A DNA stretch of 64,000 bases from Streptomyces sp. SCSIO 75703 (GCF_036607905.1 NZ_CP144555.1:434001-498000); one strand, 5' to 3'. Shown: positions 8,529 to 18,249, counted from the first letter of the stretch. Numbers and translations: made by a program. Notes: generated by a model from the letters alone, not told the origin.

Positions 8529-9284
8529 TCAGTAGTAGACCGCGATTCTGCCGCGGGGGCCGTCGACGACCTGGACGGGGGTGTCGAAGATGTCCGTGAG
8601 GACGTCGTCGCGCATGATCTCGTCCGGGTTGCCGACGTGGCGGACGGTTCCGTCCTTCACCGCGCAGATGCGGTCGGCGTAGTGGCCGGCGAAGTTGATG
8701 TCGTGGAGCACGATCACGATCGTGCGCCCGAGTTCGGTGGCCGCGCGGTGCAGGTGCTGCATCATCTGCACGGAGTGGCGCATGTCGAGGTTGTTGAGGG
8801 GTTCGTCCAGCAGCAGGTAGTCGGTGTCCTGCGCGAGCACCATGGCGACGTAGGCGCGTTGCCGCTGGCCGCCGGAGAGTTGGTCGAGGTAGCGGCCTTC
8901 GAGTGCGCGCAGTCCCAGGAAGTCGATGGAACGGCTGATGATCTCCTCGTCCTCGCGGGTGAGGCGTCCTTGCGAGTGGGGGAACCGCCCGAAGCCGACC
9001 AGTTGGCGCACGGTGAGGCGCGTGACGAAGTGGTTCTCCTGGCGCAGGATCGAGACGATCTTGGCGAGGTCCTTCGAGTCGGTGCCGGCGATGTCGTAGC
9101 CGGCGATCTCGATCGCGCCCGAGTCGATGCCCAGCAGCCGGCCGATCATGGTCAGCAGGGTCGACTTGCCCGCGCCGTTGGGGCCGACCAGGGCGGTGAG
9201 GCCGCCGGCCGGGATGGTGAGGTCGACGGGGCCGATCGCGACCTCGCTGGTGTAGCGCTTGGCGACCTGCGTGAGCGTGATCAC
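8529..9284 (-). CDS. Siderophore ABC transporter, ATP-binding protein
   Basis: A 251-residue FecE-type ATPase that powers ferric-siderophore import. Walker A GPNGAGKST, Q-loop SILRQENH, ABC signature LSGGQRQR, Walker B YLLLDEP and the H-switch IVLHDINF are all present. The segment RLTVRQLVGFGRFPHSQGRLT resembles the YclP/FatE group (petrobactin-type catecholates). The GTG at 9284 overlaps the permease stop (GTGA), so it is the last gene of the four-gene import operon. A valid substrate assignment is not possible from sequence alone. Confidence 0.93.
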   Translation of the reverse strand: MITLTQVAKRYTSEVAIGPVDLTIPAGGLTALVGPNGAGKSTLLTMIGRLLGIDSGAIEIAGYDIAGTDSKDLAKIVSILRQENHFVTRLTVRQLVGFGRFPHSQGRLTREDEEIISRSIDFLGLRALEGRYLDQLSGGQRQRAYVAMVLAQDTDYLLLDEPLNNLDMRHSVQMMQHLHRAATELGRTIVIVLHDINFAGHYADRICAVKDGTVRHVGNPDEIMRDDVLTDIFDTPVQVVDGPRGRIAVYY

Positions 9285-10324
9285 AGCCGCCCCTTTCTCA
9301 GGATGTGGACGAGGAAGAAGGTGCCGCCGACGATCTCGATGATGATGCCGACCGAGCCGGCCGCGTAGAAGATGTTCTTGAGGACGAAGTAGGCGCCGCC
9401 CAGGACGACGATGCCGGTGAGCCAGGCGACGGGGAACACGTAGCGGTGGTCGTGGGTGTCGGCGAGCTGGTAGGAGAGCATCGCGACGAGAAACCCGAAG
9501 AACGTCATCGGGCCGATCAGCGAGGTGGAGACGGCCATCAGCAGGGAGACGAGCAGCAGCACGACGATCGTCTCGCGCCGGTGGTTCACACCGACGTTGG
9601 TGGCGGCCTCGCGGCCGAGCGCGAGGACGTTCAGGCGCCGGCCGCCGGCCCACAGCGCCCCGCCTGCGACGGCGGCGAGGGGCAGCGAGACGGCGAGGTA
9701 ACTGGCGTCGGCGTTGGCGATGCTGCCGATCAGGCGTGCGGTGAGCACGTCGAACTCGGTGGGCGTCAGCAGCCGTTGCATGAAGGTCGACAGCGCCCCG
9801 AGACCGCCGCCGAGAATGATCCCGATCAGCAGCATGACCTGGATGTTGCCGTACTTGCCGGACAGCAGCCAGCCGTAGAGCACGGCGGCGAAGGCGACCA
9901 TGAGCACGACCTGCGCGACGAACTGCCACACGCCCTGCACCAGGGTGGCCCCGGCGATGCCGAGGAAGAACACCGCGCCGGTCTGGATCACCCGGTAGAG
10001 GGACTCGAACCCCATGATCGAGGGCGTGATGATGCGGTTGTTCGTGACGGTCTGGAACGCGACGGTCGCGAGCGCCTGGCAGAACGCGACGACGACGATG
10101 ATGACGACGCTGGTCGCCCGCAGTTCGGCGATGCGCCAGAACCCGGTGGTGCCGAAGGGCATCGGGTTGTCCCAGGCGAGGGTGCCGACGACGATGAGCG
10201 CGCTGAGCACGGCCAGTGCGGTGAGGACGGCCCAGTACCGGCGATGTGCTCGCGCGGTCGGCAGGGCGCCGGAGTGACGGGCCGTGCGGGGGGCGGCGGC
10301 GGGGGCGGTGGTCGGTTCAGGCAT
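9281..10324 (-). CDS. Siderophore ABC transporter permease (FecCD family)
   Basis: A 347-residue integral membrane protein with about nine to ten hydrophobic helices, FecCD/BtuC fold. The conserved NNRIITPSIMGFESLYRVIQ (permease core) and the cytosolic coupling segment GREAATNVGVNHRRE are visible. It pairs with the permease encoded immediately upstream (8-nt overlap) to form the heterodimeric channel. Its own stop overlaps the ATPase GTG start by 4 nt. The motifs resemble the FatC/YclO branch. Confidence 0.92.
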   Translation of the reverse strand: MPEPTTAPAAAPRTARHSGALPTARAHRRYWAVLTALAVLSALIVVGTLAWDNPMPFGTTGFWRIAELRATSVVIIVVVAFCQALATVAFQTVTNNRIITPSIMGFESLYRVIQTGAVFFLGIAGATLVQGVWQFVAQVVLMVAFAAVLYGWLLSGKYGNIQVMLLIGIILGGGLGALSTFMQRLLTPTEFDVLTARLIGSIANADASYLAVSLPLAAVAGGALWAGGRRLNVLALGREAATNVGVNHRRETIVVLLLVSLLMAVSTSLIGPMTFFGFLVAMLSYQLADTHDHRYVFPVAWLTGIVVLGGAYFVLKNIFYAAGSVGIIIEIVGGTFFLVHILRKGRL

Positions 10325-11348
10325 GGCGGCGCTGTCTCAGCAGGAGGGTGATGAACACGAACGAGCCCACGACCGCCAGGATCAGGGCGACCGGCACTTC
10401 GAAGGGCATGACGATGATGCGGCCGATGATGTCGCAGACCGTGACCGTGGCCACGCCGGCCAGGCACACCCAGGGCAGGTTCGACCGCAGGTCGTCGCCG
10501 CGGAAGAGGGAGACGACGTTGGGCACGATGAGCCCGAGGAAGGGCAGGTTGCCGACGACGACCGTGACGATGCCGGTGGCGACGGCGATGAGTCCGGTGC
10601 CCAGCAGCACGACCCTGTGGTAGTTCAGGCCGACGTTGGTGGCGATGTCCTGGCCGAGACCGGCCACGGTGAAGCGGTCGGCGGCGATGAACACGGCCAC
10701 GACGACGAACGCCACCGCCCAGAGCGGTTCGTACTGGCCGCGCAGCACCGAGGTGAACGAGCCGAGGAACCACACGCCCATGCTCTGGAGCATGTTCGTG
10801 GACAGCGCGATGTAGGAGGAGACCGCTCCGACGACCGCGCCGAGCATCATGCCCACGATGGGGACGATGATCGAGGAGCGCAGGGTGATGCGGCGCAGGA
10901 ACAGGAAGAAGATCATGGTCCCGGCGAAGGCGGTGACGACCGCGCCGGTCATCTTCACCAGCAGCGACGCGCCCGGCACGAGGATCGTGATCAGCAGCAG
11001 GCCGAGCCCGGCCCACTCGGTGGTGCCCGTGGTGGTGGGCTCGACGAAACGGTTCTGTGTGAGCTGTTGCATCACCAGGCCCGACATCGCCATCGCCGCG
11101 CCCGCGAGCACGAGTGCGACGGTGCGGGGGACGCGGGTGATGACGAACATCTCGGCTCCGTCCTTCCCGCCGAAGATGTCGTAGACCCCGACGAAGAGGG
11201 ACAGGACGACGAGTCCCGCCGTGACGACGAGGCCGATCAGCAACGGCCAGGTGAACAGGCGGGCCTTGGGCACGCGGGCTCGGGAGGAACCGGCATCCGG
11301 GTGCGGCGGCCGCTCGGCGGCCGGGGTGCCGGTGGGCGGGACGGTCAT
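10317..11348 (-). CDS. Siderophore ABC transporter permease (FecCD family)
   Basis: A 343-residue second FecCD-type permease. It carries RVPRTVALVLAGAAMAMSG, the usual FecCD N-terminal signature, QNRFVEPTTTGTTEWAGLG, and the coupling segment LGQDIATNVGLNYHRV. The cytosolic N-terminus (about 25 residues) is Pro/Ala-rich. It is the second gene of the operon, 136 nt after the binding lipoprotein, and overlaps the next permease by 8 nt. It resembles the FatD/YclN branch. Confidence 0.92.
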   Translation of the reverse strand: MTVPPTGTPAAERPPHPDAGSSRARVPKARLFTWPLLIGLVVTAGLVVLSLFVGVYDIFGGKDGAEMFVITRVPRTVALVLAGAAMAMSGLVMQQLTQNRFVEPTTTGTTEWAGLGLLLITILVPGASLLVKMTGAVVTAFAGTMIFFLFLRRITLRSSIIVPIVGMMLGAVVGAVSSYIALSTNMLQSMGVWFLGSFTSVLRGQYEPLWAVAFVVVAVFIAADRFTVAGLGQDIATNVGLNYHRVVLLGTGLIAVATGIVTVVVGNLPFLGLIVPNVVSLFRGDDLRSNLPWVCLAGVATVTVCDIIGRIIVMPFEVPVALILAVVGSFVFITLLLRQRRHA

Positions 11349-11484
11349 ACGGGTGCGCTCTCGGTCGAAGACGGGGGGTGGTCCGGGCGCGGCGCCGGTG
11401 GTGTCACGTCGCCGCGACGGGGCCCGCGGGCCGGACCGGGGCGCCGGTTCGGCCCGCGGGGCCCGACAGGTCCTGCCCGTCGCC

Positions 11485-12495
11485 TCAGGCGTTCGCCTCG
11501 AGCTTGTCGGCGAGGCCGTTGAAGAAGGCCGTGTAGGTCTGGATGCCCTCGTTCACGTAGGTGAGCCGCGGGAAGTACATGATGTTGCCGTTCTTCACTG
11601 CGGGGACGTTCCGCAGCGCCTCGGAGTTCGCCAGCAGTTCGTTGGCCGGGACGTAGGAGTCCGAGGAGCCCTTGCTCACGGCCGCGTCGCGGTCGAGCGC
11701 GATGATCAGGTCGGGCTTGGCCGCGGCGATCGCCTCGACGGAGATGTCGTCGCCCTGGTGGTCGCCGGAGCCGTCCGTCTTGATCGCGGGCGTCAGTCCG
11801 AGGATGTCGAACACCGGGCCGACCGTGCGGCCGGTGCTCGGCGCCGCGTAGTTGATCTCGCCGCCCGAGGTGATCACCCCGATGACGCTGTCCTTCGGGT
11901 CGTATGCCTCCTTGACGCGCGCGATCGAGGCGTCGAAGTCCTTGATGAGCTTCTCCGCGTCCTTCTCGTGCCCGAAGATCCGCCCCAGGACCTCCACCTG
12001 GCGCTTCAGCTCCTCGTCGAAGGGCTTGCCCTCGCGCGGGTCGAGTTCGACGATCGTCGCCTCGGGGGCGAGCTTCTTGAAGTCCTTGTAGTACGAGGAG
12101 AAGCGCTGACCGTTGACGATCAGATCGGGTGCGGCGGCGACGACCGCCTCCAGGTCGGGCTCGTTGTGCGTCCCCAGGTTCACGATGGACTTGTCGGTCT
12201 TGTACGGGTTGTCCGCCGCGATCAGGTCGACCGGCGCGGCGCTGAGTTCGACGCCCCAGTCGGACAGGGTCTGGAAGGTGCGGTTGTCGGTGGCGACGAC
12301 GCTCTTCGCCGGCAGCTTGACCTTCTGCGTCCCGTGGTTGTCCTCCACCTCGACCGACGACGCGGCACCCGCGTCCGCGGCGGTGCCGGCCGACCCCTTC
12401 CCGTCGGAGTCACCACCCGCGCATCCGACAAGACCGAACGTCAGAACGGTCGATACCGCGGTGGCGGCGAGCAGGTGGCGGCGCTGCGTGAGCAT
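11485..12495 (-). CDS. Siderophore-binding lipoprotein
   Basis: A 336-residue periplasmic-binding-type lipoprotein that would capture a ferric siderophore at the outer face of the membrane. The N-terminus has MLTQRRHLLAATAVSTVL and then the lipobox LVGC (Cys near residue 25), followed by a Ser/Gly/Ala linker. The FatB/CeuE/YclQ-like core includes SIVNLGTHNEPDLEAVVAA, DLIVNGQRFSSYYKDFKKL and LDPREGKPFDEELKRQV. The ATG at 12495 was chosen over upstream in-frame codons because the signal peptide begins there. It is first in the operon, about 100 nt after an iron box. Confidence 0.92.
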   Translation of the reverse strand: MLTQRRHLLAATAVSTVLTFGLVGCAGGDSDGKGSAGTAADAGAASSVEVEDNHGTQKVKLPAKSVVATDNRTFQTLSDWGVELSAAPVDLIAADNPYKTDKSIVNLGTHNEPDLEAVVAAAPDLIVNGQRFSSYYKDFKKLAPEATIVELDPREGKPFDEELKRQVEVLGRIFGHEKDAEKLIKDFDASIARVKEAYDPKDSVIGVITSGGEINYAAPSTGRTVGPVFDILGLTPAIKTDGSGDHQGDDISVEAIAAAKPDLIIALDRDAAVSKGSSDSYVPANELLANSEALRNVPAVKNGNIMYFPRLTYVNEGIQTYTAFFNGLADKLEANA

Positions 12496-12595
12496 GGTGC
12501 AGGAACTCCATTCCAGCGGGTGGCGTCGGCGCACGGCACGCCGACGGAACACGGGATCGATGCGGGCAACTCCGGTACGGAGGAGACCCACACCG

Positions 12596-12615
12596 AGGTA
12601 AGCATAGGCTTACCT
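12596..12615 (-). promoter_or_regulatory. Iron box (DmdR1/IdeR-type operator)
   Basis: AGGTAAGCATAGGCTTACCT is a perfect inverted repeat (8-bp arms, 4-bp centre) matching the TTAGGTTAG-type consensus bound by Fe2+-loaded DmdR1/IdeR repressors. It lies about 100 nt upstream of the binding-protein ATG, so the import operon should be repressed when iron is plentiful. Confidence 0.85.
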
Positions 12616-13146
12616 TACATACGCCTTCATGCGGTCGGTAGACCCGGTTCCGGATTTGGCGGACACCGCCCGTCCGTTCGTCAGTCCCCTCCCGTGCGAC
12701 GCCTGCCCGCGGGCGAGCGCCCGGGGGCCGTTTCGAGCACGGGGCGCCCGTCCCGGGCCGGCGGAGCGAGGGGGCGATGTCCGGCCGGCACGGGGGGTGC
12801 CCGGCGGGGGCCGGGGCGGGGACGGCCGACGGGTGGGTGTCACCCGGTCGCGCCGCCGGGGCACCGCGGGCATCCGCCGTACGGAGCCGTCCGGGCACAC
12901 ACGCAGGGATGCGGGCAGGCCGCGCGGGCGGACCGTGTGGCCGGGCCGCACGGGCGGACCGGCGGGGGTTCGCCCCGGCCCGCGCGCCGCGGGCTGACGG
13001 CTCCTCGGAACGGGGCCAGACCTCGCGTCGCCGGCGCTCCAAGAGCCGCAACTCCCCGGCGTGCGGGTTCTTCTCGACCCCGTAGTTCACGAGCCAGTCG
13101 TGCACCTTGGGGGCCTCCCCCCTCTCCCGGCAGGCGGCCGGGGCCC
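12616..13146. other. Gene-free stretch with a possible peptide-coding relic
   Basis: Very G+C-rich, with no gene I can support. On the reverse strand near 13000-13110 the sequence KVHDWLVNYGVEKNPHAG followed by ELRLLERRR looks protein-like against its background, with alternating charged and hydrophobic residues. It has no obvious start and merges into Pro/Arg/Ala-rich shadow sequence. I do not recognise the family; it may be the remnant of a small gene. Confidence 0.25.
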
Positions 13147-14136
13147 TCAGCGGGGCGGTGCGACCAGCCGTCCCTGGTAGACGAGTGAGGCGGCCTTCTT
13201 GAGGGTGCGCAGCCGGACGCTGATCGTGTAGCCGCTGACGCCCGGCACCGTCGCCAGCCGACGGCTGAGCCAGTCGTAGAAGTCGGTGGTGCCCGTGCAC
13301 ATGACGATCGCCATGAGGTTCTGCGCCCCGGCCGTGGCGCAGGCGAAGACGACCCGGGGCAGCGCGGCGACGGCCGAGCCCGTCTCGTGCAGCCGGGCGG
13401 GGGAGGTCTCCATCCAGAGCGCGGCGCTGAAGGGGTAGCCCAGCTTCTCCAGGGCCAGGTCCACGTCGTAGAACAGCGTGCCCGAGCGCTCCAGCGCCTC
13501 CAGGCGCCGGGCGACCCGGCCCGTGGTCCAGCCGGTGCGCTCGGCGAGCGCGGCCTGACTCGCGCGGCCGTCCTCGGCGAGCGCGGCGAGCAGCGCGGCG
13601 TCCTCCTCGTGCGGTTCGACCGGCGGGCCCTGTGGTGCCGCAGGCGGGTGGTGCTCGCGCAGGGACGTCACCGCCTCCTCGGGGAGCGAGGGGCCGAGCC
13701 GTCCCCAGGCGGCGCCGGGCCGGGAGTAGCTGTGCAGGGTCATGCGGGTGTCGACCTCCAGCACCCCCGGGGTGCGGGCGAGTTGCCGCAGCACCTCCGG
13801 CATCCGCCCCTCGTGCGGCGTCGCCATCGAGCACACGATCTCCGAGCCGCCGAAGGAGATGTGCGCGAAGGAGACCTCGGGCAGCCGCGTCAGCGCCTCG
13901 GCGCACGCGTCGATCCGGTCGGGGCGCAGCGAGATCCGGACCACGCTCGCCACCAGCCCCTGCACCACCGGGTCGACGAGCCCCACCACCCGTACCGTCC
14001 CCGTGCGGCACATCGCCCGGTAGCGGCGGGCGACAGTCTGTTCCGACGCCCCCACCACCTCTCCGACCAGCCGGAACGGCGCCCGGGGGGCGATGTGCAG
14101 CGCGTGGAGGATATGGCTGTCCAGGGTGTCGAGCAT
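13147..14136 (-). CDS. Lrp/AsnC-family regulator with two DNA-binding halves
   Basis: A 329-residue fusion of two AsnC-type modules. The first HTH is at residues 1-45 (LDTLDSHILHALHIAPRAPFRLVGEVVGAS, split), followed by a RAM ligand/oligomerisation domain. A second HTH begins near 175 (HEEDAALLAALAEDGRASQ and AALAERTGWTTGRVARRLEAL) with a second RAM-like region. Single-domain AsnC proteins are about 150 residues, so this is a tandem duplication, known in actinobacteria. It is divergent from the MFS drug-type exporter gene and most likely controls it. Confidence 0.88.
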   Translation of the reverse strand: MLDTLDSHILHALHIAPRAPFRLVGEVVGASEQTVARRYRAMCRTGTVRVVGLVDPVVQGLVASVVRISLRPDRIDACAEALTRLPEVSFAHISFGGSEIVCSMATPHEGRMPEVLRQLARTPGVLEVDTRMTLHSYSRPGAAWGRLGPSLPEEAVTSLREHHPPAAPQGPPVEPHEEDAALLAALAEDGRASQAALAERTGWTTGRVARRLEALERSGTLFYDVDLALEKLGYPFSAALWMETSPARLHETGSAVAALPRVVFACATAGAQNLMAIVMCTGTTDFYDWLSRRLATVPGVSGYTISVRLRTLKKAASLVYQGRLVAPPR

Positions 14137-14493
14137 GGAGCAAGTATGGATCGGTCCGCCGTAGAGTGGTGGTTTCCTCCGGTTCGGCGGACTTTGTTTG
14201 AGGGAAACACCCCTGTCGGTGGAGGCTGGGGCAGGCTCGGCGTTCCCGCCTGGGGCCCCCGGCCGACGGCGTCCGGTGCGGCCCGGCCCCTACGGCTCCG
14301 GCTCATCGGCCCGTGCGGAGGCCCGCACGTACGGGTTCCGGCTCCTGCGCGATCCGGCCCGTGCGGGTTCCGGCTGGTGCCGGTCCCCCGCCCCGCACGG
14401 CCCGACGCCGCCCCTCGGTCCCCTGTCTCCCCGTCTGTTCCCCTGCCCCTCCCCGTCTGTTCCCCGCGCCGGCCCCGGCGCCGCGAAGGAGTC

Positions 14494-16107
14494 GTGTTGT
14501 CCCAGTCACCGCCCTCAGCCGTGCCGCGCCGGGGGGCGACCATAGTCCTGGCCTGTCTCGGGGTCTTCGTCGCCTACCTGCCGGTGACCAGCGTCTCGGT
14601 GAGCCTGACGGCCATCCAGTCGGCGCTGTCCACGACGACCTCGCAGTTGGCGTGGGTGTCGGACGCCTTCGTGCTGCCGATGGCCGCCTTCATCCTCACC
14701 GCCGGTGTCTTCGGCGACGTCCACGGACGGCGCAAGGTCTTCGTCGCCGGGCTGCTGCTCTCCGCCGGCGGCGCGGCCACCTCGCTGACCGCGCACTCGA
14801 TCGGCCAGTTGTGGACCGGGCAGGCGCTGTCCGGGCTCGGTGCCGCCGCGCTGCTGCCCACGACGCTGGCCCTCATCAGCCACGCCGTGCCCGACCACCG
14901 CGAACGCGGGAAGTTCATCGGCGTCTGGGCCATGTGCCTGCTGGGCGCGCTCGCCGTCGGCGGTGTGCTGGCCGGAACGATCGTCGGTCAGGCCGGCTGG
15001 CGCTGGATCTTCCTCGTGCCGCTTCCCGTGGCGCTCGTCGCCGTCGTCGTCTCGGTGCGGGCGCTGCCCGAGTCCCGCGCGCCGCGCGCCGGGCGGCTCG
15101 ACTGGCCCGGCCAGATCACGGCCGCGCTCGCCATCACCGCGCTGGTCTACGGCGTCATCGAGGGCGGCGCCGGTTCCTTCGGCGACCCGCGGGTCGTCGT
15201 CGCGCTCGCCGTCGCCGTCGTCAGCGGTGTCCTCTTCGTCGTGACCGAGCGGCGCTCCGCCCACCCGATGCTCGATCTCGCGCTCTTCCGCAGCCCCGGT
15301 TTCACCGCCACGACCCTCGTCGCGATGATCATGTTCCTGGGCATGATCGGCTTCTTCTTCGTGCTGAGCCTCTACTTCGGCATGGTCCAGCGGCTCGACA
15401 CCCTCGGTACCGCCTGGCGGCTGCTCGTGATCAGCGGGGCCGCGCTGATCGTCAGCGGTATCGCCGGGCGCGTCATGCACCGGCTCTCGCCGCGCCTCAT
15501 GATCACCACGGGGCTGCTCATGGTGTCGGCGGCCATGCTCACCCTGCTCGGAGCCGATGCCGGCACCTCCTTCGGCTCGCTCTCCTGGCGGCTGCTCCTG
15601 CTGGGGCTGGGCATGGGGCTGGTGACGACGCCGATGACGGCCACCGCGGTCGCCTCCGTACCGCACCCGCTGGCGGGGATGGCGGCCGCCGGCAACAACG
15701 CCTTCCGCCAGGTGGGCGGGGCGCTCGGGCCCGCCGTACTCGGCGCGCTGCTCACCAGCCGGGCCGTCTCCTCCCTGCCCGGCCGTCTCGCCGAGGCCGG
15801 GGTGGACGGTGCGCTGGCCGACCAGGTCACCGCCGCGACGCGGGAGGCCGGCCTCGGCGCGGTGGGCTCGATGGCGCTCGGTCCGCGGGCCGGCCAGGTC
15901 TGGGGCGCGGTCGGTGACGCCTTCCTCGACGGCATGCGCCTTTGCCTGATCGTCTCGGCGGGGCTGACGTTCCTGGCGGCGGTCCTCGCCTTCGCCCTCC
16001 TTCCCGCCGCGGGGCGCAAGCGCTCGGTGAAGGTCGCCGGCGAACCGGCCGCGCGGGTGCCCGGCGGCACGGAGCGGCGCGGAGTCGGGTCGGGGACGCC
16101 CGCCTGA
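14494..16107 (+). CDS. MFS transporter, DHA2 (14-helix drug:H+ antiporter) type
   Basis: A 537-residue inner-membrane exporter. Features include LTAIQSALSTTTSQLAWVSD (helix 1-2 loop of DHA2 proteins), motif A-like GVFGDVHGRRKVFVAG, and motif C-like LGALAVGGVLAGTIVGQAGWR. Fourteen predicted hydrophobic segments fit the class. A strong AAGGAG lies at 14486-14491; the GTG at 14494 is very close to it, and TTG at 14497 has better spacing, so the true start may be 3 nt later. It is divergent from the double AsnC regulator 357 bp away. Substrate unknown (drug or metabolite). Confidence 0.9.
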   Translation: MLSQSPPSAVPRRGATIVLACLGVFVAYLPVTSVSVSLTAIQSALSTTTSQLAWVSDAFVLPMAAFILTAGVFGDVHGRRKVFVAGLLLSAGGAATSLTAHSIGQLWTGQALSGLGAAALLPTTLALISHAVPDHRERGKFIGVWAMCLLGALAVGGVLAGTIVGQAGWRWIFLVPLPVALVAVVVSVRALPESRAPRAGRLDWPGQITAALAITALVYGVIEGGAGSFGDPRVVVALAVAVVSGVLFVVTERRSAHPMLDLALFRSPGFTATTLVAMIMFLGMIGFFFVLSLYFGMVQRLDTLGTAWRLLVISGAALIVSGIAGRVMHRLSPRLMITTGLLMVSAAMLTLLGADAGTSFGSLSWRLLLLGLGMGLVTTPMTATAVASVPHPLAGMAAAGNNAFRQVGGALGPAVLGALLTSRAVSSLPGRLAEAGVDGALADQVTAATREAGLGAVGSMALGPRAGQVWGAVGDAFLDGMRLCLIVSAGLTFLAAVLAFALLPAAGRKRSVKVAGEPAARVPGGTERRGVGSGTPA

Positions 16108-16522
16108 CGGTCCTCGCGGGAAAGCGGACCCGGACCAGGCCAGCCGGGCGCGCGGGCGGGCGAGCACCACGCCCACCGGCGCCGGCACCCCCCGCGGGAC
16201 CAGGAGCGCCACCGCGGTCGGGACGATGACGATGACGACCGGGGCGAGGGTCCCGGCCGGTGCCGGGCCGAGGGCGCACGGTGAGCGTCTGGACGCGGGA
16301 CGCGGCGCGCGGGTACGGCGCGCGGGTACGGCGCGCGGGTGCGGGCGGGAGCGCCGCCACGGGGAGCGCAGGGTGAGCGTTCCGCGCCCCGTGCTCCGGG
16401 GCCGCACCCGGCCCGCCCGATACCACGGCCACCCCGGTACCGGTGCCGGGCCGGAACCGGCGGCACGCGTCCGGGGGTCCGCGCCGACCGGGGGCGGTGG
16501 CCCCGGCCCCGGCCGGAGGCCG
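16108..16522. repeat. Intergenic stretch with a 13-bp triplicate repeat
   Basis: No gene is supported between these convergent genes. At 16304-16342 the unit GGCGCGCGGGTAC occurs three times in tandem (the last copy differs at one base). The hydrophobic reverse-strand translation near 16100-16240 lacks a start or a recognisable domain. Confidence 0.7.
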
Positions 16523-17512
16523 TCATTCCCTCGGCGTTCCGGCGGCGGGTACGCCCCCGGCCGCCGTGCCGGTGGTGGCGAAGCGCTGGCGGTAGGCGGT
16601 GGGCGTGATGCCCAGGTGGCGGACGAAGACGCGGCGGAGGGTCTCGTCGCTGCCGAGTCCGCTGTGCCGGGCCGCCGAGGTGACGCTGTGCCCGTCGAGG
16701 AGGAGTCGCTGGGCGCGGTCGAGGCGGACCCGCTCGACCCAGCGGGCGGGGGTGGTGCCCAGTTCGGTGTGGAACAGCCGGGTCAGGTGCCGGGGGCTGA
16801 CGGCCGCGGCGCGTGCCATGGCCGGCAGTCCGTGATCGGCGGCCGGGTCGGCCTGCACGGAGTCGATCAGGGCGCGCAGCAGGTCGTGGCGCGGGGGCGG
16901 GGCGGTGGCCGTGGTGAACTGCGACTGTCCGCCCGGACGTTGCAGGAAGACGACCAGTTCGCGGGCGATGCGGCGGGCCGCGTCGGCTCCGTGGTCGTCC
17001 TCGACGAGGGCCAGGGTCAGGTCGATGCCCGCGCTGATGCCGGCGGAGGTGATGAACCGCCCGTCGCGTACGTGGATGGCGTCCGGCTCGACGCGCACCC
17101 GGGGGTGGCGGCGGGCGAGGACGTCGGCGTGCCGCCAGTGCGTGGTCGCCCGGCGCCCGTCGAGCAGCCCGAGTTGGGCCAGGACGAAGGCCCCGGTGCA
17201 CACGGAGGCGATCCGGGTCGCCCCCGTGGCCACGGTACGGGTGGTCTCCAGCAGCCCCGCGTCACCCGGCAGCCCGGTCAGGCGGTCGCCCCCGGCCACG
17301 AGCAGCGTGTCGACCCGGCCGGCTTCGGCGGCGGTCACGGTGCCGCTCAACGGCATCCCGGTCGAGGTCGCGACCTCTCCCCCGCGCGGGGAGATCAGGA
17401 CCGGGTCGTAGGGGTGGCCGAGCCGGTTCGCCTGGTGGAGGACCTCCGCGGGACCGCTGACGTCCAGGAGGGTCACACCGTCGAAGACCACGAAGCCCAC
17501 GCGATGCGTCAT
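16523..17512 (-). CDS. GlxA-type AraC-family regulator with DJ-1/PfpI domain
   Basis: A 329-residue regulator. Residues 1-170 form a DJ-1/PfpI class-I amidotransferase-like domain (VGFVVFDGVTLLDVSGPAEV; IASVCTGAFVLAQLGLLDGR with the nucleophile-elbow Cys; ATTHWRHAD). The C-terminal AraC HTH pair includes MARAAAVSPRHLTRLFHTE and HSGLGSDETLRRVFVRHLG. The ATG at 17512 gives the correct family N-terminus. It is divergent from the HD-domain gene 97 bp away, which it probably regulates. Confidence 0.9.
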   Translation of the reverse strand: MTHRVGFVVFDGVTLLDVSGPAEVLHQANRLGHPYDPVLISPRGGEVATSTGMPLSGTVTAAEAGRVDTLLVAGGDRLTGLPGDAGLLETTRTVATGATRIASVCTGAFVLAQLGLLDGRRATTHWRHADVLARRHPRVRVEPDAIHVRDGRFITSAGISAGIDLTLALVEDDHGADAARRIARELVVFLQRPGGQSQFTTATAPPPRHDLLRALIDSVQADPAADHGLPAMARAAAVSPRHLTRLFHTELGTTPARWVERVRLDRAQRLLLDGHSVTSAARHSGLGSDETLRRVFVRHLGITPTAYRQRFATTGTAAGGVPAAGTPRE

Positions 17513-17609
17513 GTCCGGATCTGTGGTTTCTCTGTCAGGAAGGACATGGCGCCAGGGTACGTGCCCGGCGACCCTGGACGTAGAGCCGCCGAGACGAGGA
17601 GAGAGAAGC

Positions 17610-18248
17610 ATGAGCGAGTCGATTGCGGACGTGCGGATCCCGGACAGCGCTCTGGCGCGGGAGGCGACCGAGCTGGTCCGTGAGGCCGCCTCGCCGCTGC
17701 TGTTCGACCACTCCCGGCGCGTGTTCCTGTGGGGTGCGCTGCGCGGGCGCGAACAGGGGCTCCGGTTCGACGCGGAGCTGCTGTACGTCGGGGCGATGTT
17801 CCACGACCTGGGACTGACCGAGCGGTTCCGCCGTACCGACCAGCGTTTCGAGATCGACGGGGCCGACGAGGCGCGACGGTTCCTGCGTTCCCACGGCATC
17901 ACCGGCGAGGAGGCCGACCGGGTCTGGACGGCGATCGCCCTGCACACCACGCCGGAGATCCCGCTGCACATGGCCCCCGAGATCGCCCTCGTCACGCGAG
18001 GGGTGGAACTGGACGTCCTGGGCATCGGCTACCACGCGGTCTCCGAGGAGCAGCGCGCGGCCGTGGTGGCGGCCCACCCGCGCCCGGACTTCAAGAACCG
18101 CATCCTGGCCGCGTTCACCGAGGGCATCCAGGACCGCCCGGAGACGGCCTTCGGCAACGTCAAGGCCGACGTGCTCGCCCACTACGTGCCCGGATTCGTC
18201 CGCGGCGACTTCGTCGAGGTCATCAAGGACTCCGCCTGGCCCGAGTGA
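17610..18248 (+). CDS. HD-domain hydrolase (cyanamide hydratase-like)
   Basis: A 212-residue HD-superfamily metal-dependent protein. The His-Asp pair is in VGAMFHDLGLTERF (about residues 60-73); a preceding His is in LLFDHSRRVFLWG and a following one in AIALHTTPEIP, the usual metal ligands. The family resembles plant/fungal cyanamide hydratase-like HD proteins of bacteria, but the true substrate is not determined. The ATG at 17610 follows a purine-rich GAGGAGAGAGAAG ribosome site. Its divergent GlxA-type neighbour is a common partner of small nitrogenous-compound hydrolases. Confidence 0.85.
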   Translation: MSESIADVRIPDSALAREATELVREAASPLLFDHSRRVFLWGALRGREQGLRFDAELLYVGAMFHDLGLTERFRRTDQRFEIDGADEARRFLRSHGITGEEADRVWTAIALHTTPEIPLHMAPEIALVTRGVELDVLGIGYHAVSEEQRAAVVAAHPRPDFKNRILAAFTEGIQDRPETAFGNVKADVLAHYVPGFVRGDFVEVIKDSAWPE

Positions 18249-18249
18249 C

